Shown: positions 9,650 to 18,164 of the stretch, one piece after another
How positions within the stretch are numbered: the stretch's first letter is position 1
How the letters are laid out: the number at the start of each line of letters is the position of its first letter
NCBI RefSeq assembly: GCF_964273065.1
Contig: NZ_OZ186815.1
Location: forward strand, 5,766,001 to 5,830,000
Source: Nocardiopsis dassonvillei_B
GTDB lineage: Bacteria > Actinomycetota > Actinomycetes > Streptosporangiales > Streptosporangiaceae
Length of the DNA: 64,000 nt
Reading direction: 5' to 3'
Notes under the pieces: model-generated
The model's input: the letters and a program-made list of their open reading frames with translations, nothing else
The model's database searches: none
What the model was told of the DNA's origin: nothing
Position numbers and translations under genes: made by a program

Positions 9650-10948
9650 ATGACCACGGTCCGCGAGTTCGGTGGGGCCACGGCCCCGCTCGACGTCGCC
9701 GCGATCCGGAAGGATTTCCCGATCCTGTCCCGGACCGTCCGCGACGGGCGTCCGATGGTGTACCTGGACTCCGGGGCGACCTCGCAGAAGCCCCGGCAGG
9801 TGCTGGACGCCGAGCGTGAGTTCTACGAACGCCACAACGCGGCGGTGCACCGCGGTGCCCACCAGCTCGCGGAGGAGGCGACCGACGCCTACGAGGCGGC
9901 GCGGGAGACCATCGCCCGCTTCGTCGGCGGCGACGTCGGCGAGGTGGTGTTCACCAAGAACGCCACCGAGGCGATCAACCTCGTCGCGTACGCGATGGGC
10001 AACGCCGCCACGGCGGACGAGGGGCTGCGCCGCTTCCAGGTGGGGCCCGGCGACGAGATCGTCGTGACCGAGATGGAGCACCACGCCAACCTGGTGCCCT
10101 GGCAGGAACTGTGCCGTCGCACCGGGGCCACCCTGCGGTGGTTCCCGGTGACGGAGCAGGGACGGCTGGACCTCTCGGACCTCGACGGGCTCGTCAACGA
10201 GCGCACCCGGGTGGTCGCCTTCACCCACCAGTCCAACGTGCTGGGCACCGTCAACCCGGTGGCCGACATCGCCGCACGGGCCCGCGAGGTCGGCGCCCTG
10301 ACGGTGCTGGACGCCTGCCAGTCGGTGCCGCACATGCCGGTGGACGTGGCGGAGCTGGGTGTGGACTTCCTGGCCTTCTCCGGGCACAAGATGCTCGGAC
10401 CCAACGGCATCGGAGTCCTGTGGGGGCGCCGGGAGCTGCTGGAGGCCATGCCGCCGTTCATCACCGGCGGGTCCATGATCGGCGTGGTCCACATGGAGTA
10501 CTCCACCTGGGCCGAGCCGCCGCAGCGGTTCGAGGCGGGGGTGCCGATGGCGCCGCAGGCGGTGGCCCTGGCCGCGGCCTGCGACTACCTCTCCGCCGTC
10601 GGCATGGACCGGATCGCCGCCCACGAGCACGCGCTCGTGGAGTACGCGCTCAAGGCGCTCTCCGGGGTGGAGGGGCTGCGGATCATCGGCCCGGAGCAGG
10701 CCGTGGACCGCGGCGGCGCGGTGTCGTTCGAGGTGGAGGGCATCCACCCGCACGACCTCGGGCAGGTACTCGACGACCGCGGAGTGGAGGTCCGGGTGGG
10801 CCACCACTGCGCCTGGCCGCTGCACCGCAGGCTGGGCGTGGTCGCGACCACGCGCGCGTCGTTCTACCTCTACAACACCACGGAGGACGTGGACGCGCTC
10901 GTGGCGGCCGTCAGGGCCGCTCAGGAGTTCTTCGGAATCCGGGGCTAG
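9650..10948 (+). CDS. sufS: Cysteine desulfurase SufS
   Basis: A 432-residue class V PLP enzyme. The PLP lysine is Lys247 in FSGHKMLGP, and the persulfide cysteine is Cys387 in RVGHHCAWPLHRR, the short-loop arrangement of type II (SufS) desulfurases. It removes sulfur from L-cysteine and passes it to SufU. Other family blocks (YLDSGATSQKP, AVHRGAHQLAEEAT, VVAFTHQSNVLG) are intact. The gene is tightly packed behind sufC and is followed by an unusual 176-base leader before sufU. Confidence 0.97.
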   Translation: MTTVREFGGATAPLDVAAIRKDFPILSRTVRDGRPMVYLDSGATSQKPRQVLDAEREFYERHNAAVHRGAHQLAEEATDAYEAARETIARFVGGDVGEVVFTKNATEAINLVAYAMGNAATADEGLRRFQVGPGDEIVVTEMEHHANLVPWQELCRRTGATLRWFPVTEQGRLDLSDLDGLVNERTRVVAFTHQSNVLGTVNPVADIAARAREVGALTVLDACQSVPHMPVDVAELGVDFLAFSGHKMLGPNGIGVLWGRRELLEAMPPFITGGSMIGVVHMEYSTWAEPPQRFEAGVPMAPQAVALAAACDYLSAVGMDRIAAHEHALVEYALKALSGVEGLRIIGPEQAVDRGGAVSFEVEGIHPHDLGQVLDDRGVEVRVGHHCAWPLHRRLGVVATTRASFYLYNTTEDVDALVAAVRAAQEFFGIRG

Positions 10949-11085
10949 GGCCCGCGACCACGGGCGGGCCCGGGGTGTGGGAGCCCGCGGGGTCCGGGAC
11001 GCCGGCGGAGCGGACGTCCGAGGAACGGGGACGTCCGCGAGGCGATCGGAGGTTCCCGTTCTCCGGGGCCCGGACCCGGCCGGAG
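10948..11085 (+). promoter_or_regulatory. Three tandem hairpins in the sufS-sufU gap
   Basis: Three inverted repeats follow the sufS stop: GGGCCCGC/GCGGGCCC (10948-10955 and 10964-10971), GCGGACGTCC/GGACGTCCGC (11010-11019 and 11029-11038, 10-bp stem) and CTCCGG/CCGGAG (11061-11066 and 11080-11085). None is followed by a T-run. They could be an mRNA processing or partial termination region that sets the sufU level apart from sufBDCS. Confidence 0.5.
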
Positions 11086-11124
11086 CGGAGCGCAGGCCAG
11101 AAGAATGACGAGGAAAATCCGCAC

Positions 11125-11604
11125 ATGCAGCTGGACGCGATGTACCAGGAGATCATCCTGGACCACTACCGGAACCCGCACCACAAGGGGCTGCGGGATC
11201 CGCACAACGCCGAGGCGCACCACATCAACCCCACCTGCGGGGACGAGGTGACGCTCCGGGTGGCGCTGACCCCGGCGCAGGGAGAGGGCGGGCCGCTGGA
11301 CGACCACGCGGTCGTCAGCGACGTCTCCTACGAGGGCATGGGCTGCTCGATCAGCCAGGCCAGCACCTCGGTGCTGACCGACCTGCTGATCGGGCGCACG
11401 GTGGCCGAGGGGCTGCGGACCCTGGAGGCCTTCAACGAGCTGATGCACTCCAAGGGCAAGGGTGAACCCGACGAGGAGGTCCTGGAGGACGCTGTGGCGT
11501 TCGCCGGGGTGTCCAAGTACCCGGCCCGGATCAAGTGCGCCCTCCTCGGGTGGATGGCGTGGAAGGACGCGGTAGCGCAGTCCCTGGAGAAGGAAGGCGT
11601 CTGA
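11125..11604 (+). CDS. sufU: SufU sulfur-transfer protein
   Basis: A 159-residue IscU-like protein of the SufU type. The Zn/sulfur ligands are Cys38 with Asp40 (PTCGDEV), Cys74 (GMGCSIS) and Cys138 (RIKCALL). The SufU-specific insertion around EGGPLDDHAVVSD is present. SufU accepts persulfide sulfur from SufS and relays it to SufB. The ATG at 11125 opens MQLDAMYQEIILDHY. It is separated from sufT by only two bases. Confidence 0.96.
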   Translation: MQLDAMYQEIILDHYRNPHHKGLRDPHNAEAHHINPTCGDEVTLRVALTPAQGEGGPLDDHAVVSDVSYEGMGCSISQASTSVLTDLLIGRTVAEGLRTLEAFNELMHSKGKGEPDEEVLEDAVAFAGVSKYPARIKCALLGWMAWKDAVAQSLEKEGV

Positions 11605-11606
11605 CA

Positions 11607-11978
11607 GTGAGCGAGAACGAGACCCCGACGACCGAGGCCGCCCCGGCCGAGGTCCCGCTGTCCCCCGAGGCCGAGGCGCTCGTCGAGGAGATCAGCGAGG
11701 CACTCAAGGACGTCATCGACCCCGAGCTCGGCGTCAACGTCGTCGACCTCGGGCTGCTGTACGGGGTGAACGCCGACGACTCGGTGATCACCCTGGACAT
11801 GACCCTGACCAGTGCCGCCTGCCCGCTCACCGACGTGATCGAGGACCAGGCCACCAGCGCGCTGGAGGAGTTCGAGCGCGAGGTCAAGATCAACTGGGTC
11901 TGGATGCCGCCGTGGGGTCCGGACAAGATCACCGACGACGGGCGCGACCAGCTGCGCATGCTGGGCTTCAACGTCTGA
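11607..11978 (+). CDS. sufT: SufT / MIP18-family (DUF59) Fe-S maturation protein
   Basis: A 123-residue DUF59 protein with the family's DPELGVNVVDLGL motif and the conserved cysteine in SAACPLTD. SufT-type proteins assist delivery or maturation of Fe-S clusters. It starts at GTG 11607, just after the sufU stop, and is the last gene of the cluster before a strong bidirectional hairpin. Confidence 0.93.
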   Translation: MSENETPTTEAAPAEVPLSPEAEALVEEISEALKDVIDPELGVNVVDLGLLYGVNADDSVITLDMTLTSAACPLTDVIEDQATSALEEFEREVKINWVWMPPWGPDKITDDGRDQLRMLGFNV

Positions 11979-11991
11979 GTCGTCCGACGGC

Positions 11992-12031
11992 CGACGGGCC
12001 GGCCACCCCGCACGGGGTGACCGGCCCGTCG
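11992..12031. terminator. Bidirectional hairpin terminator between sufT and the EamA gene
   Basis: CGACGGGCCGG (11992-12002) pairs with CCGGCCCGTCG (12021-12031). The loop itself folds as CACCCCG/CGGGGTG, giving a long composite stem between convergent genes. No T-run is present. Confidence 0.7.
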
Positions 12032-12036
12032 CCGTG

Positions 12037-12930
12037 TCAGCGCACCTTCTGGGTGACGGCGACACAGCCCAGGACGACCAGGGCGGTGGGCAGGGCGGCC
12101 GCGTCGGGGCGTTCGCCCAGCAGCAGGACCGCCCACAGCAGGGTGAGCAGGGGCTGGGCGAGCTGGATCTGTCCGGCCCGGGCCACACCGATCAGGCCCA
12201 TGCCGCGGTACCACGGCACGAACCCGCCGAACTGGCTCACCAGGGTGAGGTAGGCCAGGCCGGCCAGCGCCGAGGGGGTGGGTGCGGCCGGTTCCAGGAC
12301 CAGGGCGAGGACGCTGACGGGGAGGGTGAGGGGCAGGGACAGGACCAGGCCCCAGGCGATCACCCGCCAGCCGGGCATCGAGGCGGACAGGCGGCCGCCC
12401 TCGGCGTACCCGTAGGCGCAGGCGAGCAGGGCGCCCAGCAGGAGGAGGTCCGCGGGCCCGGGGGAGCCGCCGGTCCGGGCGAGGGTGAACGCGGCGACGG
12501 CCGCGGCGCCGATCCCGGCGGCGGCCCAGAACGCGGGGGAGTGGCGGACCCCGCCGCGGACGGTGGCCACGACGGCCGTGGTGAGCGGGAGCAGGCCCAC
12601 GACGACGGCGGCGTCGCCCGCCCCGGTGCTCCCCAGCGCCAGCGAGGTCAGCAGCGGGAAGCCCACCACGCAGCCCGCGCCGACCGCCGCCAGGGCGGGC
12701 AGCCGGGCCCGGGCGGGCAGCGGGGCGCGGACGGCGGCCAGGCATCCGGCGGCGACCAGGCCGGCCAGGGAGGCCCGCAGCACGGCGGTGGTCCAGGGGC
12801 CGAAGCCCTCGAGGGCCAGCGCGGTGGCGGGGAGGGTGAAGGAGAAGGCGGCCACTCCGAGGAGGGCGAGGGCGGCGCCGTGCGGAACCGCTACCGAAGA
12901 TCTACCGGTAGCGCTATCGTGTGCTCTCAT
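12037..12930 (-). CDS. EamA/DMT-family metabolite transporter
   Basis: A 297-residue protein with ten hydrophobic segments and the two-repeat EamA architecture (RhaT/YdcZ relatives). The second repeat ends with a helix followed by LLLGERPDAAAL, the usual EamA signature position. It probably exports an amino acid or similar small metabolite. The only plausible start near the first helix is ATG at 12930, which overlaps the start codon of the divergent MocR gene. The regulator is therefore a likely controller of this transporter. Confidence 0.85.
   Translation of the reverse strand: MRAHDSATGRSSVAVPHGAALALLGVAAFSFTLPATALALEGFGPWTTAVLRASLAGLVAAGCLAAVRAPLPARARLPALAAVGAGCVVGFPLLTSLALGSTGAGDAAVVVGLLPLTTAVVATVRGGVRHSPAFWAAAGIGAAAVAAFTLARTGGSPGPADLLLLGALLACAYGYAEGGRLSASMPGWRVIAWGLVLSLPLTLPVSVLALVLEPAAPTPSALAGLAYLTLVSQFGGFVPWYRGMGLIGVARAGQIQLAQPLLTLLWAVLLLGERPDAAALPTALVVLGCVAVTQKVR
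12889..12913. promoter_or_regulatory. Inverted-repeat operator for the MocR/EamA pair
   Basis: CGCTACCG (12889-12896) and CGGTAGCG (12906-12913) form a perfect 8-bp inverted repeat. The right arm also overlaps the palindrome CTACCGGTAG (12902-12911). It lies 16-40 bases upstream of the MocR ATG and inside the first codons of the EamA gene. This is a natural site for autoregulation by the MocR protein; binding is inferred. Confidence 0.55.
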
Positions 12931-14368
12931 GAACAAGGGTAGCAGTGGCCGTGATCTGGCCGATGCCCTGCGCCGGGAGTTCGAGCGCTACGCGCCGGGG
13001 GAGCGGCTGCCCTCCAGCCGGGCCCTGGTGGAGCGGCACGGGGTGGGGCCGGTGACCCTCTCCCGCGCGATGGCCCGCCTGGTCGCCGAGGGGCTCGTGG
13101 TCACCCGTCCCGGCGCCGGCTCCTTCCGGGCCGGGGAGCCGGTGCGTCGGCCCGCGCGCGACACCTCCTGGCAGGAGCTCGCCCTGGACGCGGTGCCCGA
13201 GACGGGCGGGATCCCGCGCAGCGTGGACGACTCCGGGTTCATCGCCACCCTCGCCCCCGCCCCGGCCGGGGTGCTCTCCCTGCACGGTGGCTATCCCCAC
13301 GCCTCGCTGCGTCCGGACCGGGAGCTGGCCTCGGCCGCGGCCCGGGCCGCCCGCCGCCCGGGGGTGTGGGGGAGCCCGCCGCTGGAGGGTGTTCCCGAGC
13401 TGCGCGACTGGTTCGCCCGCGAGATCGACGGGGCATCGCTGGACGGCTCGCACGTGCTGGTCACGGCGGGCGGGCAGAGCGCCCTGGCCACCGCGCTGCG
13501 GGCGCTGGCCCCGCCCGGCTCCCCGGTCCTGGTGGAGTCGCCGACCTATCCCGGGCTCCTGGCGATCGCCCGAGCCCTGGGCATGCGTCCGGTCCCGGTG
13601 CCGGTGGACGGTGACGGGCTGCGGGTGGAGCTGCTGGTCGAGGCGTTCGCCGCCACCGGCGCCCGGGTACTGGTGTGCCAGCCCCTGTTCCACAACCCGA
13701 CCGGAGCGGTGCTGGCACAGGAGCGCCGGGCCGGGGTGCTGCGTGCGGCCCGGGAGGCGGGCGCGTTCGTCTTGGAGGACGACTACGCCCGGAGGCTGGC
13801 GCACACCGATGCTCCGGCCCCGCCGCCGCCGCTGATCGCCGACGACCGGCACGGGACGGTGGTGCACGTCCACTCGCTGACCAAGGCCGCCTCGCCGGGG
13901 CTCCGGGTGGGTGCCCTGGCGGCGCGCGGGCCGGTGCTGCGGCGGCTGCGCGCCGTGCAGGTGGTGGACTCCCTCTTCGTTCCCCGGGTCCTGCAGGAGA
14001 CGGTCCTGGAGCTGGTGGGCTCCCCGGCCTGGGGGAGGCACCTGCGGGTGCTGGCCGAGGGGCTCACCCGGCGGCGCACCGCGGTGGCGGCCGCCCTCCT
14101 GGAACGGGCGCCGCTGGTCGCCCCGGTGTCCGGTCCGGGCGGGTACCAGGTGTGGGCGCGCCTGCCCGACGGCACCGATGAGGAGGGGGTCGCGGCGGCG
14201 GCCCTGCGGGCGGGGGTGAAGGTGGCGGCCGGGCGGCCGTTCTTCCCCGGGGAGCCGCCCGCGCCGTACCTGAGGCTGGCCTACGCGAACACGTCGGGCC
14301 CGCGGGAGGCCGCCGAGGGGGTGGCCCGGCTCGCGGCGGCCCTGGCCGACACCCCCGGACCGCTCTAG
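12929..14368 (+). CDS. MocR-type regulator (GntR winged helix fused to aminotransferase-like domain)
   Basis: A 479-residue fusion. Residues about 8-72 are a GntR-type winged helix (SRALVERHGVGPVTLSRAMARLVAEGLV). Residues about 110-475 form a fold-type I PLP aminotransferase-like domain with the internal aldimine lysine in VHSLTKAASPGLRVG and the AGGQSAL and LFHNPTG motifs. Such proteins sense PLP or an amino-acid-PLP adduct and regulate a neighbouring gene. Here the divergent EamA transporter is the obvious target. The stop codon overlaps that of the convergent DUF2470 gene (CTAG at 14365-14368). Confidence 0.9.
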   Translation: MNKGSSGRDLADALRREFERYAPGERLPSSRALVERHGVGPVTLSRAMARLVAEGLVVTRPGAGSFRAGEPVRRPARDTSWQELALDAVPETGGIPRSVDDSGFIATLAPAPAGVLSLHGGYPHASLRPDRELASAAARAARRPGVWGSPPLEGVPELRDWFAREIDGASLDGSHVLVTAGGQSALATALRALAPPGSPVLVESPTYPGLLAIARALGMRPVPVPVDGDGLRVELLVEAFAATGARVLVCQPLFHNPTGAVLAQERRAGVLRAAREAGAFVLEDDYARRLAHTDAPAPPPPLIADDRHGTVVHVHSLTKAASPGLRVGALAARGPVLRRLRAVQVVDSLFVPRVLQETVLELVGSPAWGRHLRVLAEGLTRRRTAVAAALLERAPLVAPVSGPGGYQVWARLPDGTDEEGVAAAALRAGVKVAAGRPFFPGEPPAPYLRLAYANTSGPREAAEGVARLAAALADTPGPL

Positions 14369-15126
14369 AGGGGGCCGCAGGTGTCGGCCACTCCGGCCAG
14401 GGCGTGCACCTCGGCGGCGACCTCCTCGGGGCCCTCGACGGTACGGGTGAAGGGCAGCCGGACGTCGTGGTCGCCGTCGGGGCCCTCGAAGCGCAGGACC
14501 ATGCCGTAGCGGTCGACCCCCAGGGGGCGGGGGCGGACCGGGGGGACATCCCCGGGGCAGGCCCGGGCCAGCGCGGCGAGCAGGTCCCCGTGGTCCTCCT
14601 CCAGGTGGCGCAGCCAGGGGCCCTCCCAGCGGCCCAGGGGGTCCGGCCGGGCGCGGAGGAACTCGTCGTTGCCGAGCAGGTGGCAGCCCTCGGCGTCGGA
14701 GTGCACCACCAGGTAGGGGTCCAGGGCGACCATGGTGTGGCCGTGGCCGATGTCGAGCAGGCGCTCGTCCGGGTCGTCGCGGACCACCCGCAGGGCCCGC
14801 ATGCGCGCCGTCGCCTCGTCCAGGGCGGTGAGGGTGCCGCTGATCCACAGCAGGGAGCGCGTGGGGTCGCGCAGGGACACCGCGCTGGTGTCGGTGAACT
14901 CGACGGTGGCCGCGGTGCGTCCGCGCGACATCTCGTCCAGCAGGTGGTGGCGGTCGGGCAGCAGCAGGCTCACCGTGCCGCCGGGGTGTACGTGGCAGGC
15001 AGGGGCGACGAGGTGGAGGGTGCCGCTCTGGGTCGTGACCGTGGCCGGATTGGGGCGGGCCAGGACCGCGCGGGCGCGTTCGGCCGGGGAGGGGGCCAGG
15101 TGCCGGGAAGTGTACAGGGGAACCAC
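14365..15126 (-). CDS. DUF2470 / HugZ-like haem-iron utilisation protein
   Basis: A 253-residue protein. The N-terminal two-thirds resemble the split-barrel FMN-binding-like fold of HugZ-type haem oxygenases (SGTLHLVAPACHVHPGGTVSLLL; LWISGTLTAL). The C-terminal part from about residue 165 is a DUF2470 domain (NDEFLRARPDPLGRWE, then HLEEDHGDLLAALA, and later DRYGMVLRFEG). HugZ relatives degrade or handle haem to release iron. A near-perfect iron box 12 bases upstream supports iron repression. The start is taken as GTG 15126. It has no clear Shine-Dalgarno and may be leaderless. Confidence 0.75.
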   Translation of the reverse strand: MVPLYTSRHLAPSPAERARAVLARPNPATVTTQSGTLHLVAPACHVHPGGTVSLLLPDRHHLLDEMSRGRTAATVEFTDTSAVSLRDPTRSLLWISGTLTALDEATARMRALRVVRDDPDERLLDIGHGHTMVALDPYLVVHSDAEGCHLLGNDEFLRARPDPLGRWEGPWLRHLEEDHGDLLAALARACPGDVPPVRPRPLGVDRYGMVLRFEGPDGDHDVRLPFTRTVEGPEEVAAEVHALAGVADTCGPL

Positions 15127-15137
15127 CTCAACTATGC

Positions 15138-15156
15138 TTAGGTAAGGCTAACCTAC
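15138..15156 (-). promoter_or_regulatory. Near-consensus iron box for the DUF2470 gene
   Basis: TTAGGTAAGGCTAACCTAC (plus-strand reading) matches the DtxR/IdeR/DmdR consensus TTAGGTWAGSCTWACCTAA at essentially every position except the last. It lies immediately upstream of the minus-strand DUF2470 gene and would overlap its core promoter, the standard position for iron-dependent repression. Confidence 0.85.
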
Positions 15157-15191
15157 AAGAATGGTGAGGTGGAGGAAAAGTCCCCGCGGGT

Positions 15192-15227
15192 AAAAAACAG
15201 GCCCCCGGTCGCGGGACCGGGGGCCTG
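15192..15227 (-). terminator. Canonical intrinsic terminator of the 15241-17496 gene
   Basis: CAGGCCCCCGGTC (15198-15210) pairs perfectly with GACCGGGGGCCTG (15215-15227). On the minus strand the stem is followed by six T residues (AAAAAA at 15192-15197 on the plus strand). This is one of the few textbook rho-independent terminators in the window. Confidence 0.9.
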
Positions 15228-15240
15228 GGAGCGGGGTGCG

Positions 15241-17496
15241 CTAGTGCGCGGCGAACAGGCCGGCGCGCAGTTCGCCCGCGATGTCGTTGTCGCCCCTGCG
15301 GGTGAGCAGGTCGACCAGCGACGGCGGATCGGAGGGCGCCCGGTCGTCGCTGTCGGTGATCCGGCGGGACAGGATCTGCAGCGCCTCCTCGGTGGACGCC
15401 GGGGCCGTGTACCCGCTCAGGTGCAGCGCCCGCGCCGTCGGCGAGTAGTTGCTCAGGTCCGTCGCGGGCAGCTTGCGCGCGTCCAGCCGGTCACCCGACA
15501 CGGTGATGAAGACGCGGTCGCCGGGCTGGGCGGCCTGGCGGCGCAGCAGCGGCCGCAGCGAGTCGAACGCGGGCTGGTCGCGCCAGACCAGGACCAGCAG
15601 GTCCGCGCCGGGCGCCGTCAGGCACAGCAGCCGACCGGGTTGCAGGCCCAGGTGGGTGGCGTACCCGGGGGGCACCGCCACCGGGGCGCCGTTGAGGTGG
15701 TCGGCCGTGATGTCGATGCGGTGCCACCAGCGCCCGTCCGGTGCCCGGAAGCAGCGGGCGGCCATGGCCGGGCCGCCCGGCACCGGCCGCGCCTGGGCGG
15801 CCGGCGGCGCCATCGGGGCCGGGGCGACCGGCGCCGGCGGGACGGTCATCCGCAGGTCGGCGGCGGGCGGGAACGGGACGGCGGCGGGCCGCACCGGCTC
15901 GGGGGCCGGGCCGTCGAGCCGTCGGCGGATGGGCAGCCCGTTCTCGGTGGTCGCTCCCGAGCTCTCCGCGGTGGTGTGCCCGGGCTGGCCGCCGGGCGCC
16001 TCCATCGGCACCGAGGGGTCCACGAGCACGCGCCCGTCCTGCAGGCTCACCCCGGGGGTGCTGAGCAGCCAGGCGCGCAGCTCCTGCTGTCGGATGCCGA
16101 TCCGGCCCAGCCGGATACCCGCCTCGGTCAGGCCGGGACCGTCGGCCAGCATCTCGCGGGTCTGCCAGCGGAGGCGGCCCGGGTCGTCGGCGATGAGCCA
16201 GCCGTTGTGCATGCGCCGGTCGGTGAACAGGGTGATGACCACCCGCCACAGCGGCGTGTGCAGGGTGGGCACCTCCACCGGGTGGTCGGGGTGGGCGTTG
16301 ATCAGCCGGTCGATCGTGGTGGCCGTGCCCAACTGCTCCGACAGGTCGCGCAGGTGCTTGGTGATGGGCGCGCCCTCGGGCGAGTTCAGCCAGCGCAGCA
16401 GCCGCTCCTCGACCCTGCGCTGGGCGGACCGGATGTCGGTGACGTCCACGGCGATCTGCTCGGACAGCACCCGGATGCTGATGGGGTCCGTGGCGAACAG
16501 CCTCTCGGCGGCCACCGTGCGCTCCAGTTCGGGCCAGGAGCGGAACATCTCCTCGACCATGTCCACCAGGGGGTGCTCGCCCAGTGCGGGTGCGGGCGGA
16601 CGCTCCTCCTGCTCGGTGCGGTGCTTGGGCGGCCCGAAGCTGGGTCTGCGCAGGGTCCGGCCGGGGCCCAGCAGCGAGCTGCGGAACTGCGAGCGCAGGT
16701 CGCCCACGCCGTTCTCCGCCGGGGCCTCGGTCTCCAGCGCCGACCCGGGGATCATCGCGGCGGAGCTGACCATGCCCAGGGGCACCGGATCGTGCCCGCC
16801 CGCGGCGACGGCCTCCACGGGCTCCTGCTCCTCGTCGCGCTGGGCGCGCAGTGCCCGCAGGGTGCGGATGGCCCTGGTGGCCGGGGTCTGCGGCGGCGCC
16901 GGATCACTTCCGGCGCCCCCGGAGGCCGCGGCCTGGTCGGAGCCGGTGGCGGTGGTCAGGTACTCCAGCGCGCTGTGCACGTGCTCGGGGGCGCTGTCGG
17001 GCAGCCAGTGCGCGATGGTGCGCACCGCCTCCAGCATCAGCGCGGGGGAGGGCGTGGGGCCGCCGGGCAGGTCGCCGCAGGGCTGCAGGGCCCGCCAGGC
17101 CACCGTGCTCACCACGTCCAGCAGCCGGCAGTCGCCCAGCGCCCAGCCGGCGATCTCCTGCGGCGGGCTGGAGACGAGGTGCTCCCAGTCGCCGGCCGTC
17201 GCCAGCACCGCGCTGCGCACCGGCTCGGCCAGGTCCTCGCAGCGCACCTCCTGGGTGCGCAGGTTCGGCAGGAACTCGGCGAGGGGCACATGTCCCCACT
17301 GCTCCACGGCCAGACGTGCGATCCCGTGCGCCAGCCAGGGCGGACCGGCGATCTCCAGGACCCTGGCGATCGGGAGGGAGTGCCACCAGCCGTCGATCAG
17401 CCGGTCATGGTGGAGCAGGGGAGCCACGTCCGGCGACCTCGACCAGCGCAGGGCGGGTGCGAGGTCGACGAGGCAGATCGGAGAGACGGCGTTCAT
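15241..17496 (-). CDS. Large unrecognised protein with a predicted helix-turn-helix-like central region
   Basis: A 751-residue protein I do not recognise. Residues about 1-200 are helical and Trp/Leu-rich. Residues about 205-290 are low-complexity. A helical block at about 310-480 includes QRRVEERLLRWLNSPEGAP and later EAGIRLGRIGIRQQELRAWL, which look vaguely like sigma-factor or HTH segments. A Pro/Ala linker (about 500-575) leads to a C-terminal domain with GRWWHRIDITADHLNG and GDRVFITVSGDRLDARKL. No catalytic motif, signal peptide or membrane helix is evident. The ATG at 17496 (MNAVSPICLVDLAP) is chosen because residues upstream in the same frame look like non-coding GC bias. A cytoplasmic, possibly regulatory role is only a guess. 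Confidence 0.7.
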   Translation of the reverse strand: MNAVSPICLVDLAPALRWSRSPDVAPLLHHDRLIDGWWHSLPIARVLEIAGPPWLAHGIARLAVEQWGHVPLAEFLPNLRTQEVRCEDLAEPVRSAVLATAGDWEHLVSSPPQEIAGWALGDCRLLDVVSTVAWRALQPCGDLPGGPTPSPALMLEAVRTIAHWLPDSAPEHVHSALEYLTTATGSDQAAASGGAGSDPAPPQTPATRAIRTLRALRAQRDEEQEPVEAVAAGGHDPVPLGMVSSAAMIPGSALETEAPAENGVGDLRSQFRSSLLGPGRTLRRPSFGPPKHRTEQEERPPAPALGEHPLVDMVEEMFRSWPELERTVAAERLFATDPISIRVLSEQIAVDVTDIRSAQRRVEERLLRWLNSPEGAPITKHLRDLSEQLGTATTIDRLINAHPDHPVEVPTLHTPLWRVVITLFTDRRMHNGWLIADDPGRLRWQTREMLADGPGLTEAGIRLGRIGIRQQELRAWLLSTPGVSLQDGRVLVDPSVPMEAPGGQPGHTTAESSGATTENGLPIRRRLDGPAPEPVRPAAVPFPPAADLRMTVPPAPVAPAPMAPPAAQARPVPGGPAMAARCFRAPDGRWWHRIDITADHLNGAPVAVPPGYATHLGLQPGRLLCLTAPGADLLVLVWRDQPAFDSLRPLLRRQAAQPGDRVFITVSGDRLDARKLPATDLSNYSPTARALHLSGYTAPASTEEALQILSRRITDSDDRAPSDPPSLVDLLTRRGDNDIAGELRAGLFAAH

Positions 17497-18164
17497 CCGC
17501 TGGGGACCTCGACCTCCTGGTGTCTGCACGTGAATTGGGGAGGAACCGCACGGGCCTTCGGTTCGATGCACCACAGTACGCGCCCTTCGCCCGCCGGGGA
17601 GCCCGCTCGCGCAACGGGCGGGGGTGCCGAGGACGGGCACGGCGGGCCGGGGGACAGGGGTGCCGTGAGCACTTCCCGAGATCGTACGTCCCCCGGCGCC
17701 ACATGGGTACCCCCAGGCCGTCCCGGTCCTCGCGGAGGACGTCCCGCCCGCGGGGCACCCGTCACCCCCGCTGGGGACTTTCACCACACGGGGCTGCAAG
17801 AATATGTGATCCACCTCATAAGGGACGTTCGGCTCTTCCCCCGCTCCGCGGCCGTTGTCGTTCACGGTGTCTTCACGTCCGCTCCCCGTCCCCGCAACGG
17901 AGGGGAGCGACGGAGGGCGGAGGACGCAGGCGCGCCTGCGCGGTGCGTTCGGGCTCCGGCGGGAAGTTGGCGTCCCGGGTATGCTGGACGGGCACTGTCC
18001 TCGCCCGAACGACCTTCGAGCCGGGTGGCCGCCCGGCGGCCGCAGGGGTCGACGGTGTTTCGGAGACGGGGGGCGATCCACCGCGACCCGTACCAGGATT
18101 CCGTACCCGCGCACCCTACGGCGCCCAGTCGGCGTGGGACGGTCGAGCCGGATGATTGGTTGAC
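17497..18164. other. Long intergenic region between divergent genes
   Basis: These 668 bases contain no convincing gene. All reading frames across it are Arg/Pro-rich with poor codon bias. A locally A/T-richer patch near 17800-17825 (CAAGAATATGTGATCC) is the best candidate for a promoter of the minus-strand gene. That would imply a 5' leader of roughly 300 bases. Confidence 0.4.

Noticed and set aside
17497..18114. Upstream in-frame extension of the 751-residue protein to 957 residues
   Set aside because: The extension is low-complexity and lacks a credible ribosome site; the ATG at 17496 opens normal protein sequence.
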